From assembly GCA_032433765.1 (NCBI GenBank), contig JAVIAB010000041.1:76932335-76996334 (forward strand): a DNA stretch of 64,000 bases, given 5' to 3'. This stretch comes from Megaustenia siamemsis. Taxonomy: Eukaryota > Mollusca > Gastropoda > Stylommatophora > Ariophantidae. A program made the position numbers and the translations under genes. The notes beneath the pieces were generated by a model, which was given only the letters and a program-made list of their open reading frames with translations, made no database searches and was not told the origin of the DNA. This document shows, one piece after another, positions 42,932 to 54,469 of the stretch (its first letter is position 1; the number at the start of each line of letters is the position of its first letter).

Positions 42932-43832
42932 GTCCTGATCTCCAAGTTTATTACAGAAATTCCAGGCTTTAGGTGTGATTACTTTTATTTCTACTCGGAC
43001 AGTAAATAACTGTCAAGATCTAATAATAATAATATGTCAAGATCTTCTAAATATTGACGATCTCTGCTGTAAAGAATCTGTTTTTTTCCCACTATAACTT
43101 TCTGGACTATTTGTGTTTATTAATTTTTTTTTTTTAACTTTAGCCTTTAGAACGGACTGGGGATTGTCTTCACTGAAGGCTGTGCATCCCTAAATGACGA
43201 CGACTGAGTTTGTAACTTTATCTGTGGTTAACCGGGGTTAAGGTCAATGGGACACATTTGGTCACATTTGTCAATAAACCAGGTTTAAGTTTATTTCTCA
43301 GAATAACTGTATATATCTTCTAGCTGCTTGCCGCTTGTTTTGCTTCATCCTTCTATCTCTGTGTTCTATTCACACATTCTCTCCTCCTGTATTTATGTGT
43401 TCTACAATTATCTCTCTGTGATTTGGTTATTATTATTTTCTGTTAGCATCAAATTTTGATGCTCTTATCATTCTATGTTTGGACATTTTCATTTATTTAT
43501 GTTTTAGGGTTCGTGTTTTGCAATTAAAAAAGTTTTGGTCATTGTCTTTATTTTTGTTGAATTCCTTCTCCTTCTATTACCATATATCTCTGATTAAAAC
43601 AATCGCCCTTTGTCAGTCTCATTATAGATTAGATTTTAATCCACATTCTCATCATCATCATCATTTTGTGCCTTCTCAGCAACGAATTTGGCTACCATGG
43701 ATCGCCATTCTACTCTGTTTCTTGCTTTGATGGTGCAGGCTGACATGTATTGCCTTGTCCATCTTTTGATGTTACTCGTCCATGTTAGTCTAGGTCTGCC
43801 TCTGTCTCTTTTACCTTGTATTTTTCCTTCCA
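42932..43832 (+). repeat. ~0.9 kb direct repeat, right copy (flanks LINE-2)
   Basis: See the left copy at 39493-40394. After this copy the minus-strand LINE-1fam continues without a break, so the right copy is the one in its native context. Confidence 0.93.
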
Positions 43833-46560
43833 ATATTACTTTCAGTAGGCTGTTGTGTCTTTTAACAAGCCCCAAAAATTTCATTTGTCTTGTCTTGATT
43901 GTATTTAGTAGTTCTCTTTTTATTTTCAGCTGTTTTAAAACTCCATCGTTTGTTATCTTTTGTTTCCATCCAATTCTACCTATTCTTCTATAAACCCACA
44001 TTTCAAAGGCTTCAATTTTCTGTTCTGTTTTCTTGTCTAATGTCCATGTTTCTGCAACATACAGGAATATTGAAAAGACGTAACATTTTACCATTCTTAG
44101 TTTCAGCCCTGCTGATATTTGTTTTGTTGTTAGTATATTTTTCATGGCATTAAAATTACCTTTTGCCATACCTATTCTTTTGTTTATTTCAGTTTTGCAT
44201 TTTCCATCATTGGTTATAGTATGTCCCAGGTAGTTGTAACTCTGGACTGTCTCCAGATGTATTCCCTCAACTGTGATATTTAATTGTAGGTCTTGAGAAT
44301 TTTCTTTGTTTATGATCATAGTTTTAGTCTTTTTGATATTCATATCTAGTCCATATTTTTTTGCTTGTCATGTTTATTACGTTAAGTAATTGTTGTAGAT
44401 CTTTAGGATTTTCTGCTAGTAGAACAGTATCATCAGCATATCTTAGGTTATTGATTATCTTCCCATTAATATTAAGGCATGGCATCTCATTGATGTTTTT
44501 AAAGATTTGCTCAGTGTATAAATTGAACAAGCTTGGTGATAGGATGCATCCTTGTCTTACTCCTCTTTTTATGTTTATGGGTGTAGAGTTCTCCTTGTTA
44601 TATTTTATTATTGCTGTTTGCTCCCAATACAAATTACATATCAGTCGAATGTATGAGTCATCCAGATTTATATCTTTTAGGCAGTCTATAAGTTGCTCAT
44701 GGTGTATTATATCAAATGCTTTGGTGTAGTCTATGAAGCAGGCATATATTGATTTGTTTACTTCTATGTACTTTTCAATCAATGTCCTCATGCTGAATAT
44801 GGCTTCTTTTGTACCACTGTTTTTCGTGAATCCGAATTGCTGTTCATCTAGTTCATTATTAATTTTATTCTGAATCCTTCCTTGTATAACTTTTAGTAAA
44901 ATTTTGGTTACCTGGCTCATTAGTCTTATTGTTCTAAAATCGTTGCATTCAACTGCACCATTCTTTTTAGGCAATGCAATAAAAGTTGATGTTTTTAGTT
45001 CATTTGGTATGTATCCTGTGCGGTATATGTCATTGCATATGTCTGTGATCAATTCAATGCCAAACTCTTCTATTGCCTGTATCATCTCTATCTGTATATT
45101 GTCAGGTCCTGCTGCTTTTCCCTTTTTCATTGTTTTTATAGCTTTTTCTACTTCAGATTTCAGGATTTTATAGCTGGATGTACATTTTATGAATGGTTTT
45201 TTTTGTCCCTTTCGTCATGAAATAAATCTGTTACGTATTCCTGCCATCTTTCGATTATATCTTTGTTGTCTGTTAGAATTCTTCACTCTTTGTTTGCAAT
45301 ACATCCGTTTCCTGCTGCTTTTTTGTCTTTATTAGTCATTCTTTTTATTTCTGTGTGCATTCCTCTTAAATTTTGTTTACTTTGCATAGTTTCGATTTCT
45401 AGACATCTTTGGTTGAGCCAGTCTTCTTTTGCCTTTTTGCACATTTTTCGTATTTCATTATCAATTTCCTTGTATGTGGCAGTGTTTTTCGCTTGTCATC
45501 TCTTTTCTATTTTTCCTAAAATGTTGTCAGTTATCCATGTTTGTTTTTTGTTACTTTCCTTTTTGGGTAAGGTGATGCAGGATTCTTGTATGCTGTTTTG
45601 TATTCATTCTCATTTGGTTGTGACTTTTTCTTCAGGATTTTCTCTTCATGTACTGCTCAATCCCTTCTTCTAGCAGCCTCTGAAATGTATTCTTTACTTC
45701 TACAGTATAAGTTTCTTTCACATCTTTCTGATTTAAAGTTGTTGTATCTATTGCTGTTGCAGAATTAGTACTTTACTTTATTTCTCTTTAATTTGATTTT
45801 CATTTTACTCATTACAGGATTGTGATCTGAATTAATATCTGCTCCTGGATAGGTTTTGGCTTTCTTGATGCTGTTCCGGAATCTGTCTTTTATCATTATA
45901 TAAGCTATTTGTTCCTCTTTCCATCTCCAGGGCTTTTCCGTGTGTATAACTTCCTTTTTGTCTTGCTCAGAGTAGGTGTTACATATTATTAGCCTGTTTT
46001 CTTCACAAAATTGAATTAATCTTTCTCCTCTGTCATTTCTTTTTCCTAACCCATGATTTCCTATAACGGTCTTATATTTGCCTTTTCCCCCTTTTGCGTT
46101 CATGTCACCCATTACAATCAAGATGTCTGTAGATTTCACTTGCTTCATAACTGTATTTAGATCTCCATAGTATGCTTCTATTTGTTCATCTGTATAGTCT
46201 TGAGTAGGTGCGTATGTCTGTATTTTTGCAATGTCAAATGGCTTTGCCTTCATTTTTATTAATATAATCCTATCATTGTATGTCACTTGAGTATTTATAT
46301 ATTTTTGTAGTTTTCGTTTTTTTAGTATGCCTACCCCTCTTTGGTGTTCTGTATTGTTGCCTGAGTATATAAATGTATATTTATCGTCTTGTATGTATCC
46401 ACTTTCCTTCCATCTTGTTTCTGGTATGCCTAAGATATCTATGTTTAATCGCTCTGCTTCTATCATAAGATTTTCTAGTTTTCCTTGTTGGTATAAGGTT
46501 CTAACATTCCATGTGGCTATTTTTAGTTCGTTCCTAAAACAGTAGTTAGAATTTCTCTCC
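43640..46560 (-). mobile_element. LINE-1fam copy, near full length (antisense)
   Basis: The most complete family copy. Minus strand from ~46556: KIATWNVRTLYQQGKLENL (endonuclease start), ILGIPETRWKESG, YAPTQDYTDEQIEAYY, VMGDMNAKGG and SDHNPV; a broken linker (about 45140-45760); then RT with KGKAAGPDNIQIEMIQ, FIDYTKAFDIIHH, RGVRQGCILSPSLFNLY and LRYADDTVLLAENP; a frameshift near 44330; then NYLGHTI..LYVAETWTL..GRPRLTW, ending at 43640 with the CATCATCATCAT tail. The 181 bp nearest its 3' end are repeated left of LINE-2. Confidence 0.9.
44324..45130 (-). pseudogene. LINE-1fam RT segment of the antisense copy
   Basis: 268 codons carrying finger, motif A (FIDYTKAFDI), motif B (RQGCILSPSLF) and motif C (YADDTVLL). 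The frame is lost at both ends: frameshift to the thumb near 44330, and stops upstream of 45130. The upstream endonuclease is a separate 233-codon frame at 45765-46466, and the thumb/C-terminus a 235-codon frame at 43636-44343. Confidence 0.85.
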
Positions 46561-46699
46561 TTGGCTTTCTTTGGACTGTTACGTATCCACTACTAGGCCT
46601 TGACTAATCATCAACATGCCTACCTAAAGTCAATATTTCTTTTCCAAACAAAATGAATATGTTATTATTTTTGGCTGCTTTGTGTATTACATGTTGTGT

Positions 46700-47690
46700 C
46701 TTTGTGATTTTCATCATCATTGAGTGTCGTCTCCGCATGGAAGGTTGGCTACCATGAATCTCCATTCAGCTTTGCCTTTTGCTTTGACGTTGCTGGTTGT
46801 CATACTCTAATGTGTCCTATCTTTTGATGATACTCGTCCATGTTAGACTTGGTCTGCCTTTTTTACCTTGTATTTTCCCTTCCAAGATTACTTTTAGTAG
46901 GCTGCTATTTCTTTTAACATACCCACAAATCGTATTTGTCTTGTTTGAATTGTGTTTATTAGTTCTCTTTTCATTTTTAGTTCTTTTAAGACTTCATCGT
47001 TTGTTTTCTTTTCTTTCCATCCAATTCTACCTATTCTTATAAAAATCCACATTTCTGAGGTTTACATTTTCTGTTCTGTTTTCTTCTCTAATGCGCATGT
47101 TTCTGTGCCATACAGGAATGTTGAACAAATATAACATTTTGTTATCATTAGATTTAGCCCTGGTGTTATTTGTTTCAAAATTAATATATTTTCATGGCAT
47201 TTAAATTATTTTTTTCATTCCTATTCTTTTATTTCAATGTTCCAGCTTCCATCACTGGTTATAGTATGTCCAAGGTAGTTGTAGCTCTGAACTATCTCCA
47301 GATCTATACCTTCAACTTTGATATCAACTTGTATTTTTTGAGCATTTTCTTTTATTATGATCATAATATTAGTCTTTTTTAATATTCATATATAATCTTT
47401 GCTAGTCATGTTTATTTCATTAATTAATTGTTGTAGATCTTTAGGGTTTTCTGCTAGTAGAACAGTATCATCAGCATATCTAAGGTTATTAATTATCTGT
47501 CCATTAATGTTTAGGCCTGGCATCTCTGTGAAGTTTTTAAAGATGTGTTCAGTGCATAGATTGAACAAGCTCAGTGTTTGGATGCATCAATGTCTTATTC
47601 ATCTTTTTATGACAAAGTGTGTCGTGTTTTATTTGTTATATTTTATTAGTATGCGACTGTTAGACTGTTTGCACCCAGTATAAATTGCAT
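46700..47690 (-). mobile_element. LINE-1fam fragment (antisense)
   Basis: 3' end at CATCATTGAGTGTCGTCTCCGC (about 46715), then C-terminal region, thumb and YADDTVLLAENPKDLQQL with FNLCTEHIFKNF (47386-47568). Frameshifted. Similarity is lost after the motif B region near 47690. Confidence 0.8.
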
Positions 47691-47769
47691 ATTTATTGAA
47701 TGTTTGTCTGTGTCTTCTATATGTATATCCTTTATACAGTCTATATGCATGGTTGTTTATGATGTATGG

Positions 47770-47965
47770 TTGACTTTTGTGTTGTACTGGGTGGACATAA
47801 AAACATTGTTTAGATTGTGATAGATTATTAAAGACTGAATAGAGACAATTTTCGAGGATAATCATGAAATGATGCACAAAAGGGAAGAATAAAGACATAT
47901 ATTGAACAAAGAATCGTGTTACTCCTATGGGTGTTATAGGATCAGTCGGGCCTACAGTTTGGTTT
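47770..47965 (-). repeat. Dispersed repeat X, copy 1
   Basis: Shares TTGTGTTG[T/C]ACTGGGTGGAC, GTTTAGATTGTGATA, AGACTGAATAGAG, GAGGATAATCATGAAATGATG, GAATCGT..ACTCC and GGGATCAGTC with 50380-50925, where other sequence is inserted after AATAGAG. Class unknown. Confidence 0.6.
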
Positions 47966-47984
47966 TGGTCTTATTGCATGTTCC

Positions 47985-48240
47985 TTCTTCTTTGTCCTCG
48001 ATGTCTTCGAACAAAAGGCTTTGGTGTGGTCTATAAAAGCAAGCATGTATTGGCTTGTTTATGTCTTTGTACTTTTAATGTCCTCATGCAGAATATGGCT
48101 TCTTTTGCCCAACTGGTTTTTCTAAATCCAAATTGTTGTTCTTCTAATTCAATATTGATTTTATTCTGAATCCTTCCTTGTATATCTTTTCGAAAGATTA
48201 TTAGATTGTTTTCCAAATAAAACAATATTGATGCTTTATT
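47985..48240 (-). mobile_element. LINE-1fam fragment (antisense)
   Basis: Minus strand QGRIQNKINIELEEQQFGFRKT and CMRTLK, a trace of motif A (KAFVRRHRG region). This is the part of RT missing from the fragment at 46700-47690, so repeat X was probably inserted into one original copy. Confidence 0.75.
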
Positions 48241-48585
48241 TTCCCGAAGCTGCCATTTTCTATTATGTTCTTCATTTTTAGCTCTTTTATTACTTTACCA
48301 TTCATGTCATCCATTACAATTAAAATGACAGATAACCTCACTTGTTTGATAATTGTTCGTAATTTATTAAAGGGTGTTAAACAAAAACGAGGAATACAAA
48401 GGATACTCTAAGTAGATTAATTAGGAAACAAGGAAAACAATGGGCTTAAGAATAAACAAGACATCCAAGACCCAGCAATGAATAGACATAGATAGTTGTG
48501 ATTCCTACCTTAGGTATTAGTATTAGAGACAGAGTGGAATGGTGCTCCATAGTAGCCAACCTTGATGCGGAGACGGCACTCAATA
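48241..48585. other. Short LINE pieces and unassigned spacer
   Basis: Contains a LINE-1fam 3' end on the + strand at about 48520-48580 (ATGGTGCTCCATAGTAGCCAAC..GGAGACGGCACTCA). The rest is not recognised. Confidence 0.5.
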
Positions 48586-48589
48586 AATA

Positions 48590-49368
48590 AATGAAATGCT
48601 GATGATATAGTCATAATCGCTAAGTGAAAAATGAGTTACAATAAATGCTAGACATTATAGTGAAAGTAAGCCAAAATAAAAGACTCAGCCTCAATAGTAA
48701 AAAGATAGAAATAATGGTAGCAACAGAGAAAAAGACTTCACCGCCATGCACAATAAAGACAAGTGAGAGAATATTTAAACAGGTATATAAATTTAAATAT
48801 CTGTGAACATAGTTAACCTCAAATGGTATATATAGATATCATAGATGAGTGGCAGAACGGCTCAGGCAAAAGCATCATTCCAAAAAATGAGGAAGATATT
48901 GTGAAATCCATTTTTGACAATAGAAATAAGATTTGGAGTTATGTAGAGCCAATATTAAATATAGATGTGAATCAAGGACAATAGGACGACAGACAAGAAA
49001 ATCACTTCAGGCTGTAGAAATGTAACTTTACAGCAGAATGTTGAAAATATCACGGACAGCTAAGAAGAGTAATAAAACGTTCTGAAAAAACTCAAAGCAA
49101 AAATAGAGCTAAAATTCAATATTAGAAATAAACAATCATCATTTTCTGGCCAGTAATGAAAAGGGAACAGCTGGGAATATATTGTAGCAACTGTGTTAAT
49201 TGAGGGACAAAGAGATAGAGGGAAAGAAAGAGAAAATATTCTAGACGGCTTAATTAAGAGACTGGCTTGGCAGATGTTCAACTACATAAATAATAAGTAA
49301 CTGTCGAGATCGAAAGTTGTAGAGAGACATGATCACCTACGTCAGCAGGCATAATACTTGATGATAAT
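48590..49368 (+). mobile_element. LINE-B 3' half, degenerate
   Basis: Starts at motif C (NADDIVIIA) and follows the copy at 5700-6480 block by block to GATCGAAAGTTGTAGAGAGAC..GTCAGCAGGCATAATACTTGATGATAATG. Multiple stops. Confidence 0.8.
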
Positions 49369-49554
49369 GAATTTTAACGACGGTATCGTAATTTAGGATT
49401 TATTATTTATGCAATTTAATACAATTTTTTTTGGCTGGAACAGAAGAAATAATTTGTTTATAACCTGTTGTGGAGAAATTAAAAAAATAATTACAAGTCT
49501 CACCAATAAAAATAGACACAATGGTAAATGTTAATATTCTACGCATTTTTTTAG

Positions 49555-49773
49555 GTCGTAATGTGGCACTCAAACAACCTACCCGTCAAACGAGCACTAC
49601 TTTTGAAGGTGTTTCTTCAAGAGCTGTAGATGGTAACACCAATGGTGACTTTTACGGCGGAGACTGTAGCCACACAGCCTTTATAAGGAATGCTGTACCT
49701 CGCCTAGATCTCGCGTTCACAAAAACGGTGGCAATAGATAGAATAGTTCTCTACAACAGAATTGATACTAACT
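49555..49773 (+). CDS. Host exon: F-type-lectin-like domain, part 1
   Basis: A 219-bp phase 1-1 exon after ATTTTTTTAG and before GTAAGT. It encodes GRNVALKQPTRQTSTTFEGVSSRAVDGN then NGDFYGGDCSHT..RLDLAFTKTVAIDRIVLYNRIDTN. The NVAL..PTxQSS..G.SS.AVDGN.N..F..G.CSHT pattern is that of the eel-fucolectin/tachylectin-4 (F-type lectin) family, a calcium- and fucose-binding beta-barrel. The canonical fucose-binding His-Arg-Arg set cannot be confirmed: the His of CSHT is present and the spacing is unusual. It is intact. Confidence 0.82.
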
Positions 49774-49779
49774 GTAAGT

Positions 49780-50379
49780 ACTTTTACTATCAAGCGAGGA
49801 GCCAAGAAGTAGCGTTCTAATTGTCTGGTTTTGTCTCTCCACGGAAAGTTTCAGTGATTCAGTTAAGTCGCTTTTGTTCTCCTCTTAGAAATCTAACACG
49901 ACCTAAAATCTAGGCCACACTCATCCTAGAGGAAACTGTGAATGGTGAAATATGAAGAAGTGGACACAGGAAACCAATGGTTTGAGGACATCAAATACTT
50001 TTCTTGTTTTTGGTCAGCAACGTCAGAAAAAAAATAAGGTTCCTTGACATCGATCAATGGCTATCTTCTGAATTGTGTCCTATATATGTCGTCCACCGTC
50101 TCTACTGTCTTGTCACGTTATCTTTCGATTTCTTCTACATCTCATTTACGATCACATGATCTAGACGTATCTCCCATCTCCGTATTATCACTGTGCGCAT
50201 CTACCCGTGTGACACCTTATAAAAAGTTCTTTAAAGCTGATTTAATCTATTCAAAATATTCTACTCATTTTTCATAAGGCAAGTTGTGTGAAATGATGTT
50301 TTCTTTCCTTCTGTTGCTCTCCCTCATTCACACCCATATAGAAGCACATAAGGTACACAACTATCAGGTATCCTTAGTT
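49780..50379. other. Intronic spacer
   Basis: No gene. Weak LINE-like open frame at 50044-50277 without motifs. Confidence 0.3.
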
Positions 50380-50925
50380 TGACATCTGTGTTGCTCTGGG
50401 TGGACCTCCAAACGTTGTTTAGATTGTGATAACATTAGTACAGACTGAATAGAGAAACACGTGAGCTGCCGGGGCTTGAAAGGGGAGTCAAGAATAATAG
50501 CATTTTCTAGGCATTTTCTTAAGAGGCGGGAAAGGAGGGTTGGGCATGGGACTAGCTATCCCAAATTGTAAAAAAAAGGACACACAACCATGGACAATTC
50601 AAAGAAGACCAATGATTTCTTGGAGCAAACAGATAGAAACGGAGATTAAGATGATGGGGAAGACATGGATTGATCTTAAAAGAATGGCAAGAAACAGAAC
50701 GACTTGGAAAGTGTTTGTTGCTGACCTATGCTCCACTGGGAGCTAAAAAGGTAGAAAAAAAGAAGAGGAAGAGAGGAAGAAAATGTTGGAGGATAATCAT
50801 GAAATGATGAACTAAATGGAAGAATGGAGAAAAATATTAAACAAAGAATCGTATGACTCCCAAATGTCTTATGGGATCAGTCAAGCTTGCAGTTGGTTTA
50901 GTAGGTCTCGTTGCATGTTCCTTCT
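50380..50925. repeat. Dispersed repeat X, copy 2, with LINE tail inserted
   Basis: Ends match copy 1 at 47770. The middle (about 50530-50750) encodes WSKQIETEIKMMGKTWIDLKRMARNRTTWKVFVADL, the C-terminal W..A.DR..W signature of a LINE ORF2. Confidence 0.6.
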
Positions 50926-51370
50926 CTGTTAGAAGAATAGCTACTGCCACAGTATTGTGGGTATGGTACATTATTTAAGGCAAATATTAATGACTTAAGG
51001 TAAAACTTATCTTTCCATGTCTTTCTCTATCTTGTCTTGTATTTAATGGACTTTTTATTTCCGTGGTTAATGTGCGATTTGTGATTATTAATGATCTGAT
51101 CAGAAGGCAAGTGCATTCCTCAATTTCAGCTTCTATTCGTTTTGTATAATGGAAGAGTTTTAACAACTAATGGATACAGATTGTTTATAACATATCAAAC
51201 TTGTATATTTCAGATAATATTTCTATTTGATATTCTGTCTTTTCATTGATTGTTTTATTTTCATTCTCAAATTCAAACATTGCCATTCTACAAACAGAAT
51301 GGTGCATTTGCCAAAATGTATAATATACTTATGTCTGTTTTTTTCTTTCATCCTTCTTCTTTATTCCTGT
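50926..51370. other. Intronic spacer
   Basis: AT-rich, nothing recognised. Confidence 0.3.
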
Positions 51371-52530
51371 CATTGATAGAAAGAGATATAGAGGTAAATC
51401 AACTTATGTATATGTGCTTTATAGAATACACAAAAGCATTTGACAAAGAAAGCATGAGGAAATAATCAATATGCTAGAGAATTTAAACATTGTTAGCAAG
51501 CATGATGAATCATAAACAAACATGTGCAAGAAGCACCAGCTATAGGAATTAGCAATCAAACAGGACAATTCCAATATATAAAACAAGAAGTCAGACAAGG
51601 CTGTGTTTAGCGCCGGACTTGTTTTCACTTTACAGCGAAAATGTTATGAGACCAATAGTAGATAGTGAAACTATTATGAGAAAAATAGTAGGTTTAAAAG
51701 AAGTATAAATGAAGAAAGTCAACTGTCACAACATGAACAATTTGCGATATGCGAATGACACAGTCTTAATAGCAAAGACAGAGAATGAACTACAATAAAA
51801 AGAAAGCAGCAAGAAAGGTCTCAGTCATTAATAATAAGAAAATAGAAGTAATGGTCATATCGAAAAAAAACAATCATCACCATCATGCAGCATACAAATA
51901 AACAGGACAAATCTGAAACAAGTGCAACGAGTCAAATACTTGGACACAATAATAACATCAGATATAAGATACACAAAATAAAAATCTGAAATAAAAAAAA
52001 AGCAGAATAACTCAGGCCAAAATAGCATATCAGAAAATGAAAAATAATATTTTATGCAACCGAACTATGTCAATAGGAGTGAGACATTAAGTTTATCCGT
52101 GCTATATAGAACCAATTCTGACCTATGGAAGGGAATCATGGACAGTAAACAAATAAATGAAAAGACGATTAGAGGCCACAGAGATGGGATTTCTCAGAAG
52201 AATGTTGAAAGTTCATTGGACAGAGAAAGAAACCAACGAGGAAATTCCCAACGAGGCAAAAACAGAAAGTGAGTTCCAAAAAAATATCAGAAAGAAGCAA
52301 TCAAAATTGTTCGGTTACATCATGAGAAGAGGAAAATTCTAATACTTGATTATAACTGGCAAAACACAGGGAAAGAGAGATCGCTATGAAAAAGAGATAA
52401 AGTAGTATATAGCTTGGTGTCATGGCATGGAAAACAGTCAACAACAGAATTGATAAGATGCACTGTAGATAGAAGATTGTAGAAGGACATGATCGACTAC
52501 ACCAACCAGTATGGCACATTGTTAGATTAT
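51371..52530 (+). mobile_element. LINE-B copy, RT to 3' end, degenerate
   Basis: LYMCFIEYTKAFDKE (motif A), QTRLCLAPDLFSLYSE (motif B), NNLRYANDTVLIAKTEN (motif C, YAND), then TMEATEMGFLRRMLKVHWTEKETNEEI and a 3' end matching 8120-8393. Stops and frameshifts throughout. Confidence 0.82.
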
Positions 52531-52563
52531 ATTAATCTATAATTGTTTCGTTATTTTCTGCAG

Positions 52564-52785
52564 ATCAATTTCTCCATCGCCTTAAAGGTTTTATACTACG
52601 ATGTTTTAATTCGACTAGTACATTGTTGGAATATACTGACCGTGCTTCAACGCCTAAGCAAATTTACGTAGTGGATCTCAATACAACTTTATCAAACGTA
52701 TGGATGATTAGCATAGAAGTACCCACGGGAGAACAAAATAACATATTTAAATTGCTAAATCTCTGTGAGCTGGAAGTATATGGAG
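52564..52785 (+). CDS. Host exon: F-type-lectin-like domain, part 2
   Basis: A 222-bp phase 1-1 exon after TTTTCTGCAG and before GTATGT. It encodes QFLHRLKGFILRCFNSTSTLLEYTDRASTPKQIYVVDLN...VWMISIEVPTGEQNNIFKLLNLCELEVYG, the second half of the F-type-lectin-like domain, ending in the usual LCELEVYG. No following exon was found before the virus-like palindrome or the window end, so the gene either continues outside or is interrupted. Confidence 0.82.
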
Positions 52786-52789
52786 GTAT

Positions 52790-53395
52790 GTATTCTGCGT
52801 TTATACACAGTTTAATTGTGCTATACTTTTTGACTTGATCTAAATCATGTATGGGTATATATTTTAATTGTGCTCTTACTTTGACTTGGATTAATTATTG
52901 CTGATCCGTTTGAGGATTATAACTAATGTCTCCTGTAATAAAATACATGTCCACTTCAGATGTTCTGTATATGTGAAGAGTGTGACGTCAGTGGTTGAAT
53001 GTGTTGAAAGATGCTGGTATCATTGATCTATTAGATGAACGCAATGTAGTAAGAGAGATCAAGTATCGGGAACAACATTCTCTGAAGATGACAAATGGGT
53101 GTTAATAAGTCAACATGTGACGCAGTAAGATGAACAAATTATCGGGAGAGATAGTTCCCTTCCACAACACAAGAGAATGCCTATGCACACAAAGAAAACC
53201 TTATATAAAGCATATTTACCTCCACTATAGTGCCAGTGCTATACAAAGTCATCCACAATTTAAAAAGGAAAGTCATTACCGAAAAGAGATTTTTGAGAAA
53301 GAGACAAAGTCTGGAACGACGTACACGAGAAATATGTGGCATTTAACGTAATTTGAGCTGCCCTACACGATGTATACAAAATATTACATATGTAT
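52790..53395. other. Spacer, nothing recognised
   Basis: Short frames only; a possible old repeat. Confidence 0.3.
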
Positions 53396-53770
53396 TGTTG
53401 GGTGGGGGGAGTAGGGGAGGTTGTCTAGAGGCACAATGTCGGCCTCAGAACAGGAGGGACTCGGGTTCATAGCCCACCAGAATTGGGGAGTAAAGGAAAT
53501 AAACAGGAGGTCTCGTGTGCATTAGCGCACGTTAAAGAATCATTGGCAGTTAAAATAAAAAAGAATAGACCACAAATATGGCCGCCAGCAGTCCAAATTG
53601 TCCACAGAAATGTACCCACATCGTGGATTCTAGGCCGTGCTACGGAGTTCGTGAACGTGGGCCACGATTCCCTTCTCTTTTCTGGAGGGGGATATCGGAG
53701 CACCTATGGGATCGTCCGGTGTGATGATGATCCTAACAACAAACAGACAAACCTCTGGATCTTCTGATGT
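53396..53770 (+). mobile_element. SINE-like element A
   Basis: tRNA-like head with B-box-like GGGTTCATAGCCC (about 53462), then TAGCGCACGTTAAAGAATC, a ~60-bp AT-rich middle, then CCGTGCTACGGAGTTCGTGAACGTGG and ATCGGAGCACCTATGGGATC. Same order as the antisense copy at 11620-12655. Confidence 0.6.
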
Positions 53771-54105
53771 ATCAGATTCTTGAACTCAAGGTCAGGCCTT
53801 TCTTTCTGATCATGATTTCTGAGAACTTTCTTCAATGAAAAGTGATATTTAATTGTGGTACCTGTGCTTCTGAAGCAATAGCAATATACCCCGACCTACC
53901 TCGGGGTTCACCACTATCTTTAGTGTTGTTCAACTCCGGCACGGTCAGATTTACAAGCGAGCAAATCTTAGGACGGGGCAGGTAATCTCACGCTAATGAT
54001 GTGTTGGTGTATCTCCAGGGCACAGACAGAGAGAGAGAGAGTAATGCGGGAGAGTTTCAAACTGAGCTTGATCGTACAAGTTTGTGTCTGGAGGCAGGAG
54101 CTCGT
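53771..54105. other. Flank left of the palindrome
   Basis: No gene. Contains a short hairpin CCCCGACCTACCTCGGGG near 53889 and a (GA)n tract near 54030. It has no counterpart right of the right arm. Confidence 0.4.
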
Positions 54106-54142
54106 GAGTAGTATATATCCAGTGAAAGGATGCGTAAAAGTG

Positions 54143-54214
54143 CCTCGATCTGCAGCCAAATTGCTGCAGCCGGGTTGTTTTTTCTTATATAAATAGTCTA
54201 CCTGCAGATCGAGG
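54143..54214. promoter_or_regulatory. Hairpin with TATA box in loop (left arm)
   Basis: The 13-bp perfect inverted repeat CCTCGATCTGCAG / CTGCAGATCGAGG (54143-54155 and 54202-54214) encloses a 46-bp loop with an inner CTGCAG..CTGCAG and, on the minus strand, TTTATATAAG. Mirror copy at 63071-63142. Confidence 0.6.
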
Positions 54215-54290
54215 CACATTTATTGGTGCCGTTTTTCCTTATATGAGAGTCTACCGTTTTTTCCTTATATGAGAGTCTACCCGCCCATTT
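54215..54290 (-). promoter_or_regulatory. Tandem TATA-like motifs (left arm)
   Basis: Two minus-strand copies of GTAGACTCTCATATAAGGAA, plus a third, GTAGACTATTTATATAAGAA, inside the hairpin. They point away from PolB, so they fit a promoter for genes lying outside the arm. The rest of the segment to ~54440 is GGTGG-rich. Confidence 0.5.
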
Positions 54291-54469
54291 TTGTTCCGGT
54301 GACCTCTCGGGTGACCCCTCGTGGCGGTGGTGGTGGTGTTGTGGTGACCTCCCGCTGCGGTGGTGAAGGGGCGGTGGTGGTATCATAACTTTCACATTCT
54401 ATGTACTTTCAATGGTTCCGTAACTTTCATAAATCTATTCTTTCTTTATACTCTCAGGCAATAAAAAAC

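Noticed and set aside
50044..50277. 77-codon + strand frame as a host exon
   Set aside because: No splice sites in matching phase and no domain pattern.
53467..54219. Possible terminal inverted repeat or integration boundary of the virus-like element at the left flank
   Set aside because: The sequence left of 54106 has no match at the right side of the window, and no target duplication could be found. The element ends are not determined.
54198..54395. 65-codon ORF conserved in both palindrome arms (MKVMIPPPPLHHR...)
   Set aside because: Conservation is expected from the recent duplication, and it overlaps TATA motifs; no independent sign of coding.
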